Shown piece after piece: positions 1 through 7,206 of a stretch of DNA of 14,981 nucleotides; position 1 is the first letter of the stretch, and the number at the start of each line of letters is the position of its first letter. The translations under genes and the position numbers were made by a program. The notes under the pieces are model-generated. The model made no database searches. It saw only the letters and a program-made list of their open reading frames with translations, and was not told the DNA's origin. The DNA comes from an uncultured bacterium (GTDB lineage: Bacteria > Bacteroidota > Bacteroidia > Bacteroidales > Paludibacteraceae): contig CAMHCZ010000024.1 of NCBI GenBank assembly GCA_946183755.1, positions 1 through 14,981 of the forward strand, in the 5' to 3' direction.

Positions 1-4
1 CCTT

Positions 5-46
5 AGGATGCAATAAGCGAAGTTCACGCTTTTTTTGCATCCTTTT
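5..46 (+). terminator. Terminator-like hairpin upstream of the R-M gene
   Basis: The arm at 5-13 (AGGATGCAA) pairs with 35-43 (TTGCATCCT), and an inner AAGCG (15-19) pairs with CGCTT (27-31). The stem is followed by a short T run ending at 46. It probably terminates a plus-strand gene lying left of the window. The T tract is short and no upstream gene is visible, so a plain inverted repeat is possible. No folding energy was computed. Confidence 0.5.
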
Positions 47-61
47 CTATTTGCGGCAACC

Positions 62-114
62 TGTTGTCATCGGTAAGTTGCTGACGCTGAACAAGCATAG
101 CGCAGATGACAACA
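62..114 (+). promoter_or_regulatory. Composite inverted repeat covering the R-M start codon
   Basis: TGTTGTCAT (62-70) is the exact reverse complement of ATGACAACA (106-114), which begins with the start codon. Between them, CTG-A-CGCT (81-88) can pair with AGCG-CAG (99-105), leaving a one-base bulge and a ten-base loop and ending directly before the ATG. Together these would place the AUG inside a structured leader. GTTGCTG (77-83) can instead pair with CAGCAAC (115-121), which offers a competing fold or a pseudoknot. The pairing is read from the sequence; a regulatory role is inference. Confidence 0.4.
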
Positions 115-2991
115 CAGCAACAACAAACTGCTGCCGCTGAGTTTGCTGAATTTTGGGCAGACAAAGGCGCCGAGAAGCAGGAGGCACAACGCTTTTGGAT
201 TCAATTGCTTAGCGAAGTCTTAGGCATTGAGAACACAACAAAATACATCGAGTTTGAAAAACAAGTAAAACTCTCGCACACATCATTCATCGACGCCTAC
301 ATACCCAGCACAAAAGTGCTAATAGAACAAAAAGGCGCAAAAGTTGATTTGCACAAGGCGGCAAAGCAAAGCGACGGCACAGAACTGACACCCTATCAGC
401 AAGCGAAACGCTACGCCGACGAGATGCCAAACTCGATGCGTCCGCACTGGATTGTGGTCTGCAACTTCCAGGAGTTTCTCGTCTACGACCTTGAAAAGCC
501 TGGTGAAGAGCCACAGCAAATCTTCCTTAAGGACCTCAGAAAGGAGTATTACAGACTGCAATTTCTTGCCGACAGCCGACACGACTATCTGCGCCGCGAG
601 GAAGAACTTTCGTTGCAAGCCGGCACGCTTGTGGGCAAACTCTACGATGCGCTGATAAAACAATACATTGATCCCGATGAAAAGAGCCTTCGCTCGCTAA
701 ACATTCTGTGCGTCAGATTGGTTTTCTGTCTTTACGCCGAGGATGCTGGACTCTTTGCCACACGAACGGCTTTCGAGGATTATCTGCGTTCGTTTGCTAC
801 AGAAAACACTCGCGATGCTGTCATAAAACTGTTCAAAGCGCTTGACACTCCTTTGGCACAGCGTGACAAATATGACACAAAGCTGCAGCCTTTCCCATAC
901 GTCAACGGCGGACTTTTTGCCGCTGAAAACATCGAAATTCCGAACTTCACTGAGGAAATCATCGATGTAATATGCAACCACTGCGCTCCGTTCGATTGGG
1001 CGGACATCTCGCCAACCATTTTCGGCGCTGTGTTTGAATCCACTTTGAATCCCGAAACGCGGCGCAAAGGCGGAGTGCACTACACAAGCGTGCAGAACAT
1101 ACATAAAGTGATTGACCCGCTGTTTTTGGACGACTTGGAAGCTGAGTTCAGAAAAACACGCGCCATAAAAACCGCAAAGCAAAGGCATGAGAAACTGCTG
1201 ATTTTCCAAGAAAAACTCGGTTCACTCACATTCCTCGACCCGGCATGCGGCAGTGGAAATTTCCTTACAGAAACTTACTTGTCCTTGCGTCGTTTGGAAA
1301 ACAAGACTATTCTGGAAGAACTGCTCACAAAGAAAATGATGGGACAAACATTCTTGAACATAGAGCATGAAGAGTTTAATCCCATAAAAGTCCACATAAA
1401 CCAGTTTTACGGCATAGAAATAAACGATTTCGCTGTGACTGTGGCAAAGACAGCGCTTTGGATCGCAGAAAGTCAAATGATAGCTGAAACAGAAAACATA
1501 ATCAGAAAAGACATTGATTTTCTGCCACTCACAACCAACGCGTTCATTGTCGAGGGCAACGCCCTGCGAATGGATTGGGCAACGCTCAAACCCATTGACG
1601 AGACCGCAATGCCCGCCAACAGCCTTTTCTGCGGATTTGCTACAGAAACTGACGGCCTTCGCCACCAATACGATTATATAATTGGAAATCCGCCGTTTGT
1701 GGGTGGAAAAATGATGGATGAAAGCCAAAAGAATGATATGATATTCATTTTCGGCAAAAAATGGAAAAACCTTGGAAATATGGATTATGTTTCCTGTTGG
1801 TACAAAAAAGCAGCCGAATATATGCAAGACACAAACACCAAAGCAGCCCTTGTTTCAACTAACTCGGTCTGCCAAGGGCAAGCGGTGGCTGCGTTATGGA
1901 AACCATTGTTCAATGATTATCAATTGCATTTTGATTTTGCGTGGCGCACATTCCGTTGGGATAGTGAAAGCACCGAGAAGGCGCACGTTCATTGTGTGAT
2001 TGTTGGATTCAGTTGCTTCGGCTCCGCTCAGCAACCAGAGTCTTCGGTCGTTGAGCGTAGCCGAAACGAGAAACGCATTTTCAACGCCGACGGCACCGTC
2101 ATAAACGCCAATAACATAAATGGTTATTTGATTGATGCTGATAACACATTTATTGATAACCGTTCAAAACCACTTTGCGATGTTCCTGAAATGACGTTTG
2201 GCAGTATGCCTAACGACGGTGGAAATTTTATTTTAACTGAAGATGAGAAAAATGACATTCTTCAAAAAGAACCCAAATTGGAAAAATTCATTCGTGTGTA
2301 TTTGGGCGCACAAGAATTTATAAACGGGAAACGCAGATATTGTTTGTGGCTTAAAAACGCATCGCCAGCGGAAATTAAGAACAGTCCCGAATTATATCAA
2401 CGCGTGCAAAACGTGTATAAAATACGTTCCGAAAGTTCAGCAGCACCAACAAGAGAGAAGGCCAACATTCCACATCTGTTTTTCTACGATGCCCAACCCG
2501 AAAGCGGACAATACCTTCTTGTGCCAAGTGTTTCGTCCGAAAGAAGGCAATACATTCCGATGGGATTCCTTGATTGTGGTATTGTAGCAAGCAATCTTGT
2601 ATATATCGTGCCTAATGCAAATCTTTACCATTTTGGTGTGCTCACATCCTTTGTCCATATGGCTTGGGTGCGTGCGGTTTGCGGACGGATGAAATCCGAT
2701 TATCGCTATTCTAACGCAGTGGTCTACAATAACTTTCCTTGGTGTAACCCGACCGATGAACAAATCAGAAAAATTGAACAAACAGCACAGACAATAATTG
2801 ATATTCGTGCTAAAATGGAAGATTGTTCTTTGGCAGACCTTTACGATAATTTTTCTATGCCGCTTGAACTTCGGAAAGCCCACCAATCCAACGACCGCGC
2901 CGTAATGGCCGCCTACGGCTTCGACCCCAAAATGACAGAGAGCGAGATTGTGGCAGAATTATTCAAATTATATCAAGCGAAGAATAAATAA
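106..2991 (+). CDS. MmeI-like Type IIL restriction-modification enzyme (fused endonuclease and adenine methyltransferase)
   Basis: This 961-residue protein should both cut and methylate DNA at one asymmetric site, with a single target-recognition domain serving both activities. An N-terminal PD-(D/E)XK nuclease signature is visible as D63 and E74-Q-K76, close to the D-X9-ExK arrangement of MmeI. A helical spacer follows, then an amino-methyltransferase domain with the SAM motif DPACGSGNF (378-386) and the catalytic NPPF (528-531), then a target-recognition and C-terminal region (about 660-961). MmeI is about 920 residues, so the length fits. ATG 106 is the first usable start after a stop at 88-90. 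Residues 637-654 are encoded by a palindromic repeat and look like an insertion. No separate R, M or S gene is adjacent, as expected for this single-polypeptide class. The recognition site cannot be predicted. If the nuclease were inactive it would be an orphan methylase, but the visible motifs look intact. Confidence 0.93.
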   Translation: MTTQQQQTAAAEFAEFWADKGAEKQEAQRFWIQLLSEVLGIENTTKYIEFEKQVKLSHTSFIDAYIPSTKVLIEQKGAKVDLHKAAKQSDGTELTPYQQAKRYADEMPNSMRPHWIVVCNFQEFLVYDLEKPGEEPQQIFLKDLRKEYYRLQFLADSRHDYLRREEELSLQAGTLVGKLYDALIKQYIDPDEKSLRSLNILCVRLVFCLYAEDAGLFATRTAFEDYLRSFATENTRDAVIKLFKALDTPLAQRDKYDTKLQPFPYVNGGLFAAENIEIPNFTEEIIDVICNHCAPFDWADISPTIFGAVFESTLNPETRRKGGVHYTSVQNIHKVIDPLFLDDLEAEFRKTRAIKTAKQRHEKLLIFQEKLGSLTFLDPACGSGNFLTETYLSLRRLENKTILEELLTKKMMGQTFLNIEHEEFNPIKVHINQFYGIEINDFAVTVAKTALWIAESQMIAETENIIRKDIDFLPLTTNAFIVEGNALRMDWATLKPIDETAMPANSLFCGFATETDGLRHQYDYIIGNPPFVGGKMMDESQKNDMIFIFGKKWKNLGNMDYVSCWYKKAAEYMQDTNTKAALVSTNSVCQGQAVAALWKPLFNDYQLHFDFAWRTFRWDSESTEKAHVHCVIVGFSCFGSAQQPESSVVERSRNEKRIFNADGTVINANNINGYLIDADNTFIDNRSKPLCDVPEMTFGSMPNDGGNFILTEDEKNDILQKEPKLEKFIRVYLGAQEFINGKRRYCLWLKNASPAEIKNSPELYQRVQNVYKIRSESSAAPTREKANIPHLFFYDAQPESGQYLLVPSVSSERRQYIPMGFLDCGIVASNLVYIVPNANLYHFGVLTSFVHMAWVRAVCGRMKSDYRYSNAVVYNNFPWCNPTDEQIRKIEQTAQTIIDIRAKMEDCSLADLYDNFSMPLELRKAHQSNDRAVMAAYGFDPKMTESEIVAELFKLYQAKNK
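2015..2067. repeat. Imperfect palindromic element inside the R-M coding sequence
   Basis: A 22-base arm at 2015-2036 pairs with 2046-2067, matching at 18 of 22 positions around a 9-base spacer. The arms contain CTTCGGCTCCGCTCA and TGAGCGTAGCCGAA, which match the style of dispersed palindromic repeats I recall from many Bacteroidota genomes; that link is recollection, not a search. The element is read in frame as residues 637-654 (C637 to N654), rich in Ser, Gln, Glu and Arg. It lies between a hydrophobic strand of the methyltransferase domain (HVHCVIVGF) and a segment beginning KRIF. Confidence 0.8.
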
Positions 2992-3012
2992 TACCGTACC
3001 GAAAGTTTTATA

Positions 3013-3044
3013 ACTAAAAACTGCCACTATTGGCACTTTTTAGT
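3013..3044. terminator. Bidirectional terminator-like hairpin 1 after the R-M gene
   Basis: ACTAAAAA (3013-3020) pairs with TTTTTAGT (3037-3044), and TGCCA (3022-3026) pairs with TGGCA (3031-3035) around the loop CTAT. One C-C mismatch separates the two stems. The A tract before and T tract after make it terminator-like on both strands. It begins 21 bases after the R-M stop codon. Confidence 0.65.
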
Positions 3045-3090
3045 AATGCAAAGACAACCTTTTTTGTTCTACAACGTATGGGTTACATTA

Positions 3091-3115
3091 AAAAACTGCC
3101 AATCTTGGCATTTTT
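3091..3115. terminator. Bidirectional terminator-like hairpin 2, near-copy of the first
   Basis: TGCCA (3097-3101) pairs with TGGCA (3106-3110), and the extra A-T inner pair gives a six-base stem. It is flanked by A5 (3091-3095) and T5 (3111-3115). The core TGCCA-N4-TGGCA repeats that of the hairpin centred 75 bases upstream. It is probably a backup terminator, though a pair of protein-binding palindromes is an alternative. Confidence 0.55.
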
Positions 3116-3195
3116 ATAACATACACCATTGTTTTTATTCATAAAGCGAGGTTTCATTATACCGCCATGAAAACCGCAATAAGAAACAAAAGCAT

Positions 3196-3203
3196 TATCT
3201 TTG
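3196..3203 (+). promoter_or_regulatory. Bacteroidota -7 promoter box for the LytM-dxr pair
   Basis: TATCTTTG is a perfect match to the TAnnTTTG -7 consensus of the Bacteroidota primary sigma factor. No clear TTTG -33 element is present at the usual distance. Transcription would be expected to start within a few bases of 3209, close to the ATG at 3210. Confidence 0.6.
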
Positions 3204-3209
3204 TGTCTT

Positions 3210-4049
3210 ATGAAGGAGAAGATAAAGACAAAGATCAGGAAGCTGCGTTTCAAGTACAAAATCTCGATACTGAACGAGAACACACTTGAGGAGACCCACT
3301 CCCTGAGACTCTCGCCGCTGAACGCCATCACGCTGTTTGTGGTGCTTCTGCTTATCGTCTTTGCTTTCTACTCTGTCATAATACTATTCACGCCTATTCG
3401 CAATTATCTGCCTGGCTACTCCACCGAAGAAATGAGAGACAACTACATGAGAAACGCTCTGATGGCGGATTCTCTGATGGAAGTCGTTGACAGGCAGAAC
3501 ACCTACATTGCGAGGCTGAGAGATGTCGTGACCGGCGACATAGACATACAGTCAAGAGCGGCGCTGGACTCTGCCGTGAACGACACTGCGACAAAAGGCT
3601 TCATGACCAGGACTGAACGCGAGGAAAACTTCCTGAAGGAATATGAAAACAGCGAAGCCATCGAGGACACAAACACGCCGCACAACGCCTACGCCAGCAT
3701 GTTCTTCACTCCGCTGAAGGGCGTAGTCGGCAAAAAGTTCAATCCGCAATCCGGACAATACGGCATAAACATAACAGCCAAGCCATCGTCGCCAGTGGCT
3801 GCGGCGCTGTCGGGCACAGTGATAAGCATAAGCTACACGATAGGCGACGACTACACCGTGGTGATGAGCAACGACAACAACTTCATAACAGTCTATAGCA
3901 ACCTTTCGGACGTGCTGGTGTCGCCTAACCAAAAGGTCTATGCCGGACAGCCGATTGCCATATCGCAGACAGCAAGCGAATCGTCGCTGCATTTCGAATT
4001 ATGGCAGAACAACATGCCGCTTAATCCCGAAGACTTCATAATATTCTGA
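3210..4049 (+). CDS. Membrane-anchored M23/LytM-like protein with degenerate active site
   Basis: This 279-residue protein has a basic N-terminus, one transmembrane segment (about 38-61), a periplasmic linker with coiled-coil-like character (about 72-150) and a C-terminal LytM/M23 fold (about 165-279). Active M23 enzymes hold zinc with HxxxD and the second His of HxH, and use further His residues for catalysis. Here the HxxxD pair is replaced by Q183 and N187, the catalytic His near YxHL by N231, and the first His of HxH by S259. Only H261 remains in LHFELW. It is therefore probably not a peptidase, and may instead bind or activate cell-wall enzymes as EnvC and NlpD do; that is inference. ATG 3210 is preferred to an upstream TTG at 3201 because it gives the usual short basic leader and the TTG overlaps the promoter box. 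dxr follows after 17 bases, so the two are probably cotranscribed. Confidence 0.88.
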   Translation: MKEKIKTKIRKLRFKYKISILNENTLEETHSLRLSPLNAITLFVVLLLIVFAFYSVIILFTPIRNYLPGYSTEEMRDNYMRNALMADSLMEVVDRQNTYIARLRDVVTGDIDIQSRAALDSAVNDTATKGFMTRTEREENFLKEYENSEAIEDTNTPHNAYASMFFTPLKGVVGKKFNPQSGQYGINITAKPSSPVAAALSGTVISISYTIGDDYTVVMSNDNNFITVYSNLSDVLVSPNQKVYAGQPIAISQTASESSLHFELWQNNMPLNPEDFIIF

Positions 4050-4066
4050 TATAAAAACATAAAACA

Positions 4067-5218
4067 ATGAGCAAGAAGAAGATAGCGATACTCGGAAGCA
4101 CCGGAAGCATAGGAACGCAGACTCTTGAAGTGATAGAAGAACACCCCGACCTTTTCGAGGCATACGCGCTGACAGCAAACCACAATGCAGACTTGCTTAT
4201 TGAACAAGCACGGAAATTCAATCCGGAGTTCGTCGTCATAGCCGATGAAACGCTCTACGGCAAAGTGAAGGACGCACTGTCCGACCTGCCGATGAAGGTG
4301 TATGCCGGCAGCGACGCCATCTGCGAAGTCGCATCCATGGACACTATCGACGTGGTGCTGACAGCCATGGTGGGCTATGCTGGACTGAAGCCGACAATCG
4401 CCGCCATAAAGGCTCACAAGACGATAGCGTTAGCCAACAAGGAGACGCTCGTTGTGGCAGGACAGCTTGTGGAAAGGCTTTCTATGGAGAATCACGCGCC
4501 TATCCTGCCTGTCGATTCCGAGCATTCGGCGATATTCCAGTGCATAAACGGAGAAAATCCCGATCAAATAGAGAAAATCATCATAACCGCATCAGGAGGT
4601 CCATTCCTCCACACGCCAGCCGACCAGCTGAAAGACGTGACTCCTGCGCAGGCACTCAACCACCCGAACTGGAGCATGGGAGCGAAGATAACAATAGACT
4701 CCGCAAGCATGATGAACAAAGGCTTTGAGGTGATAGAAGCGAAGTGGCTTTTCGGACTTCAGCCAGAGCAGATCGATGTGATTGTGCATCCGCAGTCGAT
4801 TGTGCACTCCATGGTGCAGTATGTGGACGGCGCAGTGAAGGCGCAGCTCGGCATCCCGGACATGAAACTGCCTATACAGTACGCGCTGACATACCCTAAC
4901 AGAGTGCATCTCTCAGCACCAAGACTTGACTTCAGAAAGGATTCGCAGCTTACGTTCCTCGAGCCAGACACAAAGAAGTTCAGAAACCTGACTTTCGCAT
5001 TCGAGGCGCTGCGCCGCAAAGGAAACGCGGCTTGTGTGCTGAACGCTGCCAACGAGGTTGTAGTGAACGCATTCCTGCACGAGAAAATCGGATTCCTCAC
5101 TATGTCCGATATCATCGAGAAAACGATGGAGAAAGCGGCGTACATAGCAGAACCAACCTACGAGGACTATGTGCAGTCCGACAAGGAAGCTCGCCGCATA
5201 GCCGAGGAGATGCTATAA
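4067..5218 (+). CDS. dxr: 1-deoxy-D-xylulose 5-phosphate reductoisomerase
   Basis: This enzyme catalyses the first committed step of the MEP isoprenoid pathway, converting 1-deoxy-D-xylulose 5-phosphate to 2-C-methyl-D-erythritol 4-phosphate with NADPH and a divalent metal, in the cytoplasm. The NADPH-binding GSTGSIG is at 10-16. LANKE (122-126) carries K125. The metal ligands D150 and E152 lie in PVDSEHS, with E221 as the third in MMNKGFE. H199, W202 and M204 of HPNWSMG form the substrate flap, and N217 and K218 bind phosphate. These align with E. coli Dxr with a shift of about ten in the second half. The length of 383 is slightly short of E. coli but normal. No Shine-Dalgarno is seen; an A-rich leader precedes the ATG. 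Its last 6 bases overlap the convergent kinase-like gene. In Bacteroides, as I recall, a RseP-type protease often follows dxr; it is absent here. Confidence 0.98.
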   Translation: MSKKKIAILGSTGSIGTQTLEVIEEHPDLFEAYALTANHNADLLIEQARKFNPEFVVIADETLYGKVKDALSDLPMKVYAGSDAICEVASMDTIDVVLTAMVGYAGLKPTIAAIKAHKTIALANKETLVVAGQLVERLSMENHAPILPVDSEHSAIFQCINGENPDQIEKIIITASGGPFLHTPADQLKDVTPAQALNHPNWSMGAKITIDSASMMNKGFEVIEAKWLFGLQPEQIDVIVHPQSIVHSMVQYVDGAVKAQLGIPDMKLPIQYALTYPNRVHLSAPRLDFRKDSQLTFLEPDTKKFRNLTFAFEALRRKGNAACVLNAANEVVVNAFLHEKIGFLTMSDIIEKTMEKAAYIAEPTYEDYVQSDKEARRIAEEML

Positions 5219-5818
5219 TCCGTTCCTTTCGCGGACAAACTTTTCGATGAAATCGACTGTCTTGTCGATTCCAAGGCTCGACACATCGATGCACAGATGG
5301 TAGTTTGAAGCCACTCCCCACTCTCTGCCGGAGTAGGTGTTGTAATAGTCGGCACGTTTGCTGTTAGTGTTTCTTATCAGCTTCAGAGCCTTCTCCTCGC
5401 TCACACCTGAACGCTTGGTCACGAGTTTGACTTTGTCCTCCTCGTTGGCGCTGAGGAATACGCTCACAAGCTTAGGATTGTTTCGCAGCACATAGTCAGA
5501 GCATCGTCCGACGATGACGCACGGTCCGTCCTCCGCCAATTTCTTTATGACATCCGACTGCACCTTGAACAGCGAGGTGTTGGACATGTAATTGTCGTCC
5601 AGACATTCACCGCCAATAAGATTCTGGAAAAAACGAATGAATCCCGGCTTTTCATCGGCCTTTTCGAAGATGTCCACATCAAAGCCTATCTCCTTGGCAG
5701 CCAGAGTTATCAGTTCCTTGTCATAATACTTGAAGCCGAATCTATCGGCAAGTTTCTTGCCTATGGTTCTGCCGCCTGCGCCAAACTGGCGTCCTATGCT
5801 TATTACCGTGTTTTCCAT
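5213..5818 (-). CDS. Cytidylate kinase-like family protein
   Basis: This 201-residue protein starts with a nucleotide-binding loop, ISIGRQFGAGGRTIG (6-20), typical of the cytidylate-kinase-like family (Pfam Cytidylate_kin2). A conserved VIVGRCSDYVL (101-111) and a C-terminal segment, KRADYYNTYSGREWG to CIDVS (154-180), also fit that family. The fold is that of a nucleoside monophosphate kinase, but members are distinct from true Cmk and their substrate is not established, so I assign no reaction. It is the last gene of a minus-strand cluster, beginning 5 bases after the MATE stop codon. Its stop codon lies inside the 3' end of dxr, and the two genes converge with no room for a terminator between them. 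Confidence 0.88.
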   Translation of the reverse strand: MENTVISIGRQFGAGGRTIGKKLADRFGFKYYDKELITLAAKEIGFDVDIFEKADEKPGFIRFFQNLIGGECLDDNYMSNTSLFKVQSDVIKKLAEDGPCVIVGRCSDYVLRNNPKLVSVFLSANEEDKVKLVTKRSGVSEEKALKLIRNTNSKRADYYNTYSGREWGVASNYHLCIDVSSLGIDKTVDFIEKFVRERNGL

Positions 5819-5823
5819 ATCTA

Positions 5824-7206
5824 TTAATTTTCAGTGGTTACACTCTTGTCTTCTATATTCTTCTTGAACTCTTTGTATTGTCTGTAAAACAGGATGGCAG
5901 CCGTTGTGAATGCCAGAACATCAGCTATCGGGACGCTGAGCCATACGCCGTCGAGCTCAAAAAACGGAGGCAGAGCGAATAGCAAAGGTATGAGGAACAG
6001 CATCTGTCGTGTCGATGACAGGAATATCGCCTTGCCTGCCTTGCCTATTGACTGGAAGAAATTGCCCACCACCATGCCGAAACCGACCGTCGGAGCCGCC
6101 AGCATAAGTATTCTCATGCCTCGCGACGAAATGCCGATCAACTCCTCGTTATCGGTGAACATCATGGCTATGTATTCCGGCAGCAACTCGCAGATAAGGA
6201 ACGAGATAGACATAACAATCGTCGAGTACAATGCCGTGTACTTGAACACGCTTATAACTCTGTCGTACTGCTTCGCGCCAAAGTTGAATCCCGCTATCGG
6301 CTGCATGCCCTGGGCTAATCCAAGTATAAGCATAAAGAAAAGCATCATCACAGAGTTTATGATTCCGTAGGCGCTTATCGCCATGTCGCCGCCGAACTTT
6401 CTGAGCATCAGGTTTATGACTATAACGACAAGGCAGCCGCAGGCGTTAATCACAAACGGCGACATGCCGATGGAAAGGATGCCTTTCACGATGTTCTTGT
6501 CCAAAGTGAATATGCCTTTTTTGAAGCGTATGTAACTGTCGGCCTTGCTGAAATGGCGCAGCACAAAGACGAACGACACGGACTGCGCCAGAATCGTGGC
6601 GAGCGCCGCTCCCGTAATGCCCCATTTCATCACAAAAATGAACAGCGGAGCCAGCACCAAGTTCACTAACACGGTCAGCAACGTGGCATTGCGCGCCTTC
6701 TGAGGATAGCCCGACGAGCGCATCACGTTGTTCAAACCGAAGTAAAGGTGCGTTATGACATTGCCTAAAAGTATAGGAATCATGAAGGCACGGGCGTACT
6801 GCAGAGTGTCGTCGCTGGCGCCGAAAAGCCTCAGTATCGGGTCTAAAAACAGCAGAACGCCAAGCATATAGACCAGTCCGATGATGATGTTGAGCATGAC
6901 GACGTTGCCAAGCACTTTGGTAGCGCCCTCGTTGTCGTCCTGCCCCATTTTTATAGACACAAGTGTAGAGCCGCCTGCGCCAATCATCGCGCCGAATGCG
7001 ATGGAAAGGTTCATCAGCGGAAATGTTATAGCCAGTCCGGCAAGCGCCAGTTCGCCCACTCCCTGCCCTATGAAGATTCTGTCGATGACATTGTACAAAG
7101 AACTCGCAATCATCGCCACAATCGCCGGCACAGAGTAAGTCATGAGCAGAGAACGCACGTTCTCCGACCCTAAGGCTTTCGGTGATTTAGATATGGAATT
7201 CGCCAT
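5824..7206 (-). CDS. MATE family multidrug/organic cation efflux transporter (MepA-like)
   Basis: This 460-residue integral inner-membrane protein has about twelve hydrophobic segments in two homologous halves. The N-terminal half carries YNVIDRIFIGQGVGELALAG (38-57), characteristic of MepA-type MATE transporters, and an Ala/Gly-rich stretch around GAMIGAGGS. The second half has the matching GLAQGMQPIAGFNFGA motif. MATE proteins export cationic drugs and metabolites using Na+ or H+ gradients; the substrate here is unknown. The start ATG follows the stop codon of the HAD gene directly, suggesting translational coupling. The C-terminus is short, charged and cytoplasmic. No separate promoter or repressor gene is visible, so expression probably depends on the upstream phoH-HAD genes. 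Confidence 0.95.
   Translation of the reverse strand: MANSISKSPKALGSENVRSLLMTYSVPAIVAMIASSLYNVIDRIFIGQGVGELALAGLAITFPLMNLSIAFGAMIGAGGSTLVSIKMGQDDNEGATKVLGNVVMLNIIIGLVYMLGVLLFLDPILRLFGASDDTLQYARAFMIPILLGNVITHLYFGLNNVMRSSGYPQKARNATLLTVLVNLVLAPLFIFVMKWGITGAALATILAQSVSFVFVLRHFSKADSYIRFKKGIFTLDKNIVKGILSIGMSPFVINACGCLVVIVINLMLRKFGGDMAISAYGIINSVMMLFFMLILGLAQGMQPIAGFNFGAKQYDRVISVFKYTALYSTIVMSISFLICELLPEYIAMMFTDNEELIGISSRGMRILMLAAPTVGFGMVVGNFFQSIGKAGKAIFLSSTRQMLFLIPLLFALPPFFELDGVWLSVPIADVLAFTTAAILFYRQYKEFKKNIEDKSVTTEN

Noticed and set aside
3201..3209. Upstream TTG start for the LytM-like gene
   Set aside because: It overlaps the -7 promoter box. ATG 3210 gives a normal short basic leader before the membrane segment.
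3167..3289. Small 40-codon plus-strand open frame overlapping the start of the LytM-like gene
   Set aside because: It contains the TATCTTTG promoter box and overlaps the LytM gene out of frame. Its product has no recognisable feature.
5252..5269. Perfect 6-base stem (ATCGAC with GTCGAT) just after the dxr stop codon
   Set aside because: It lies within the coding sequence of the kinase-like gene and has no T tract, so it is weak as a dxr terminator.
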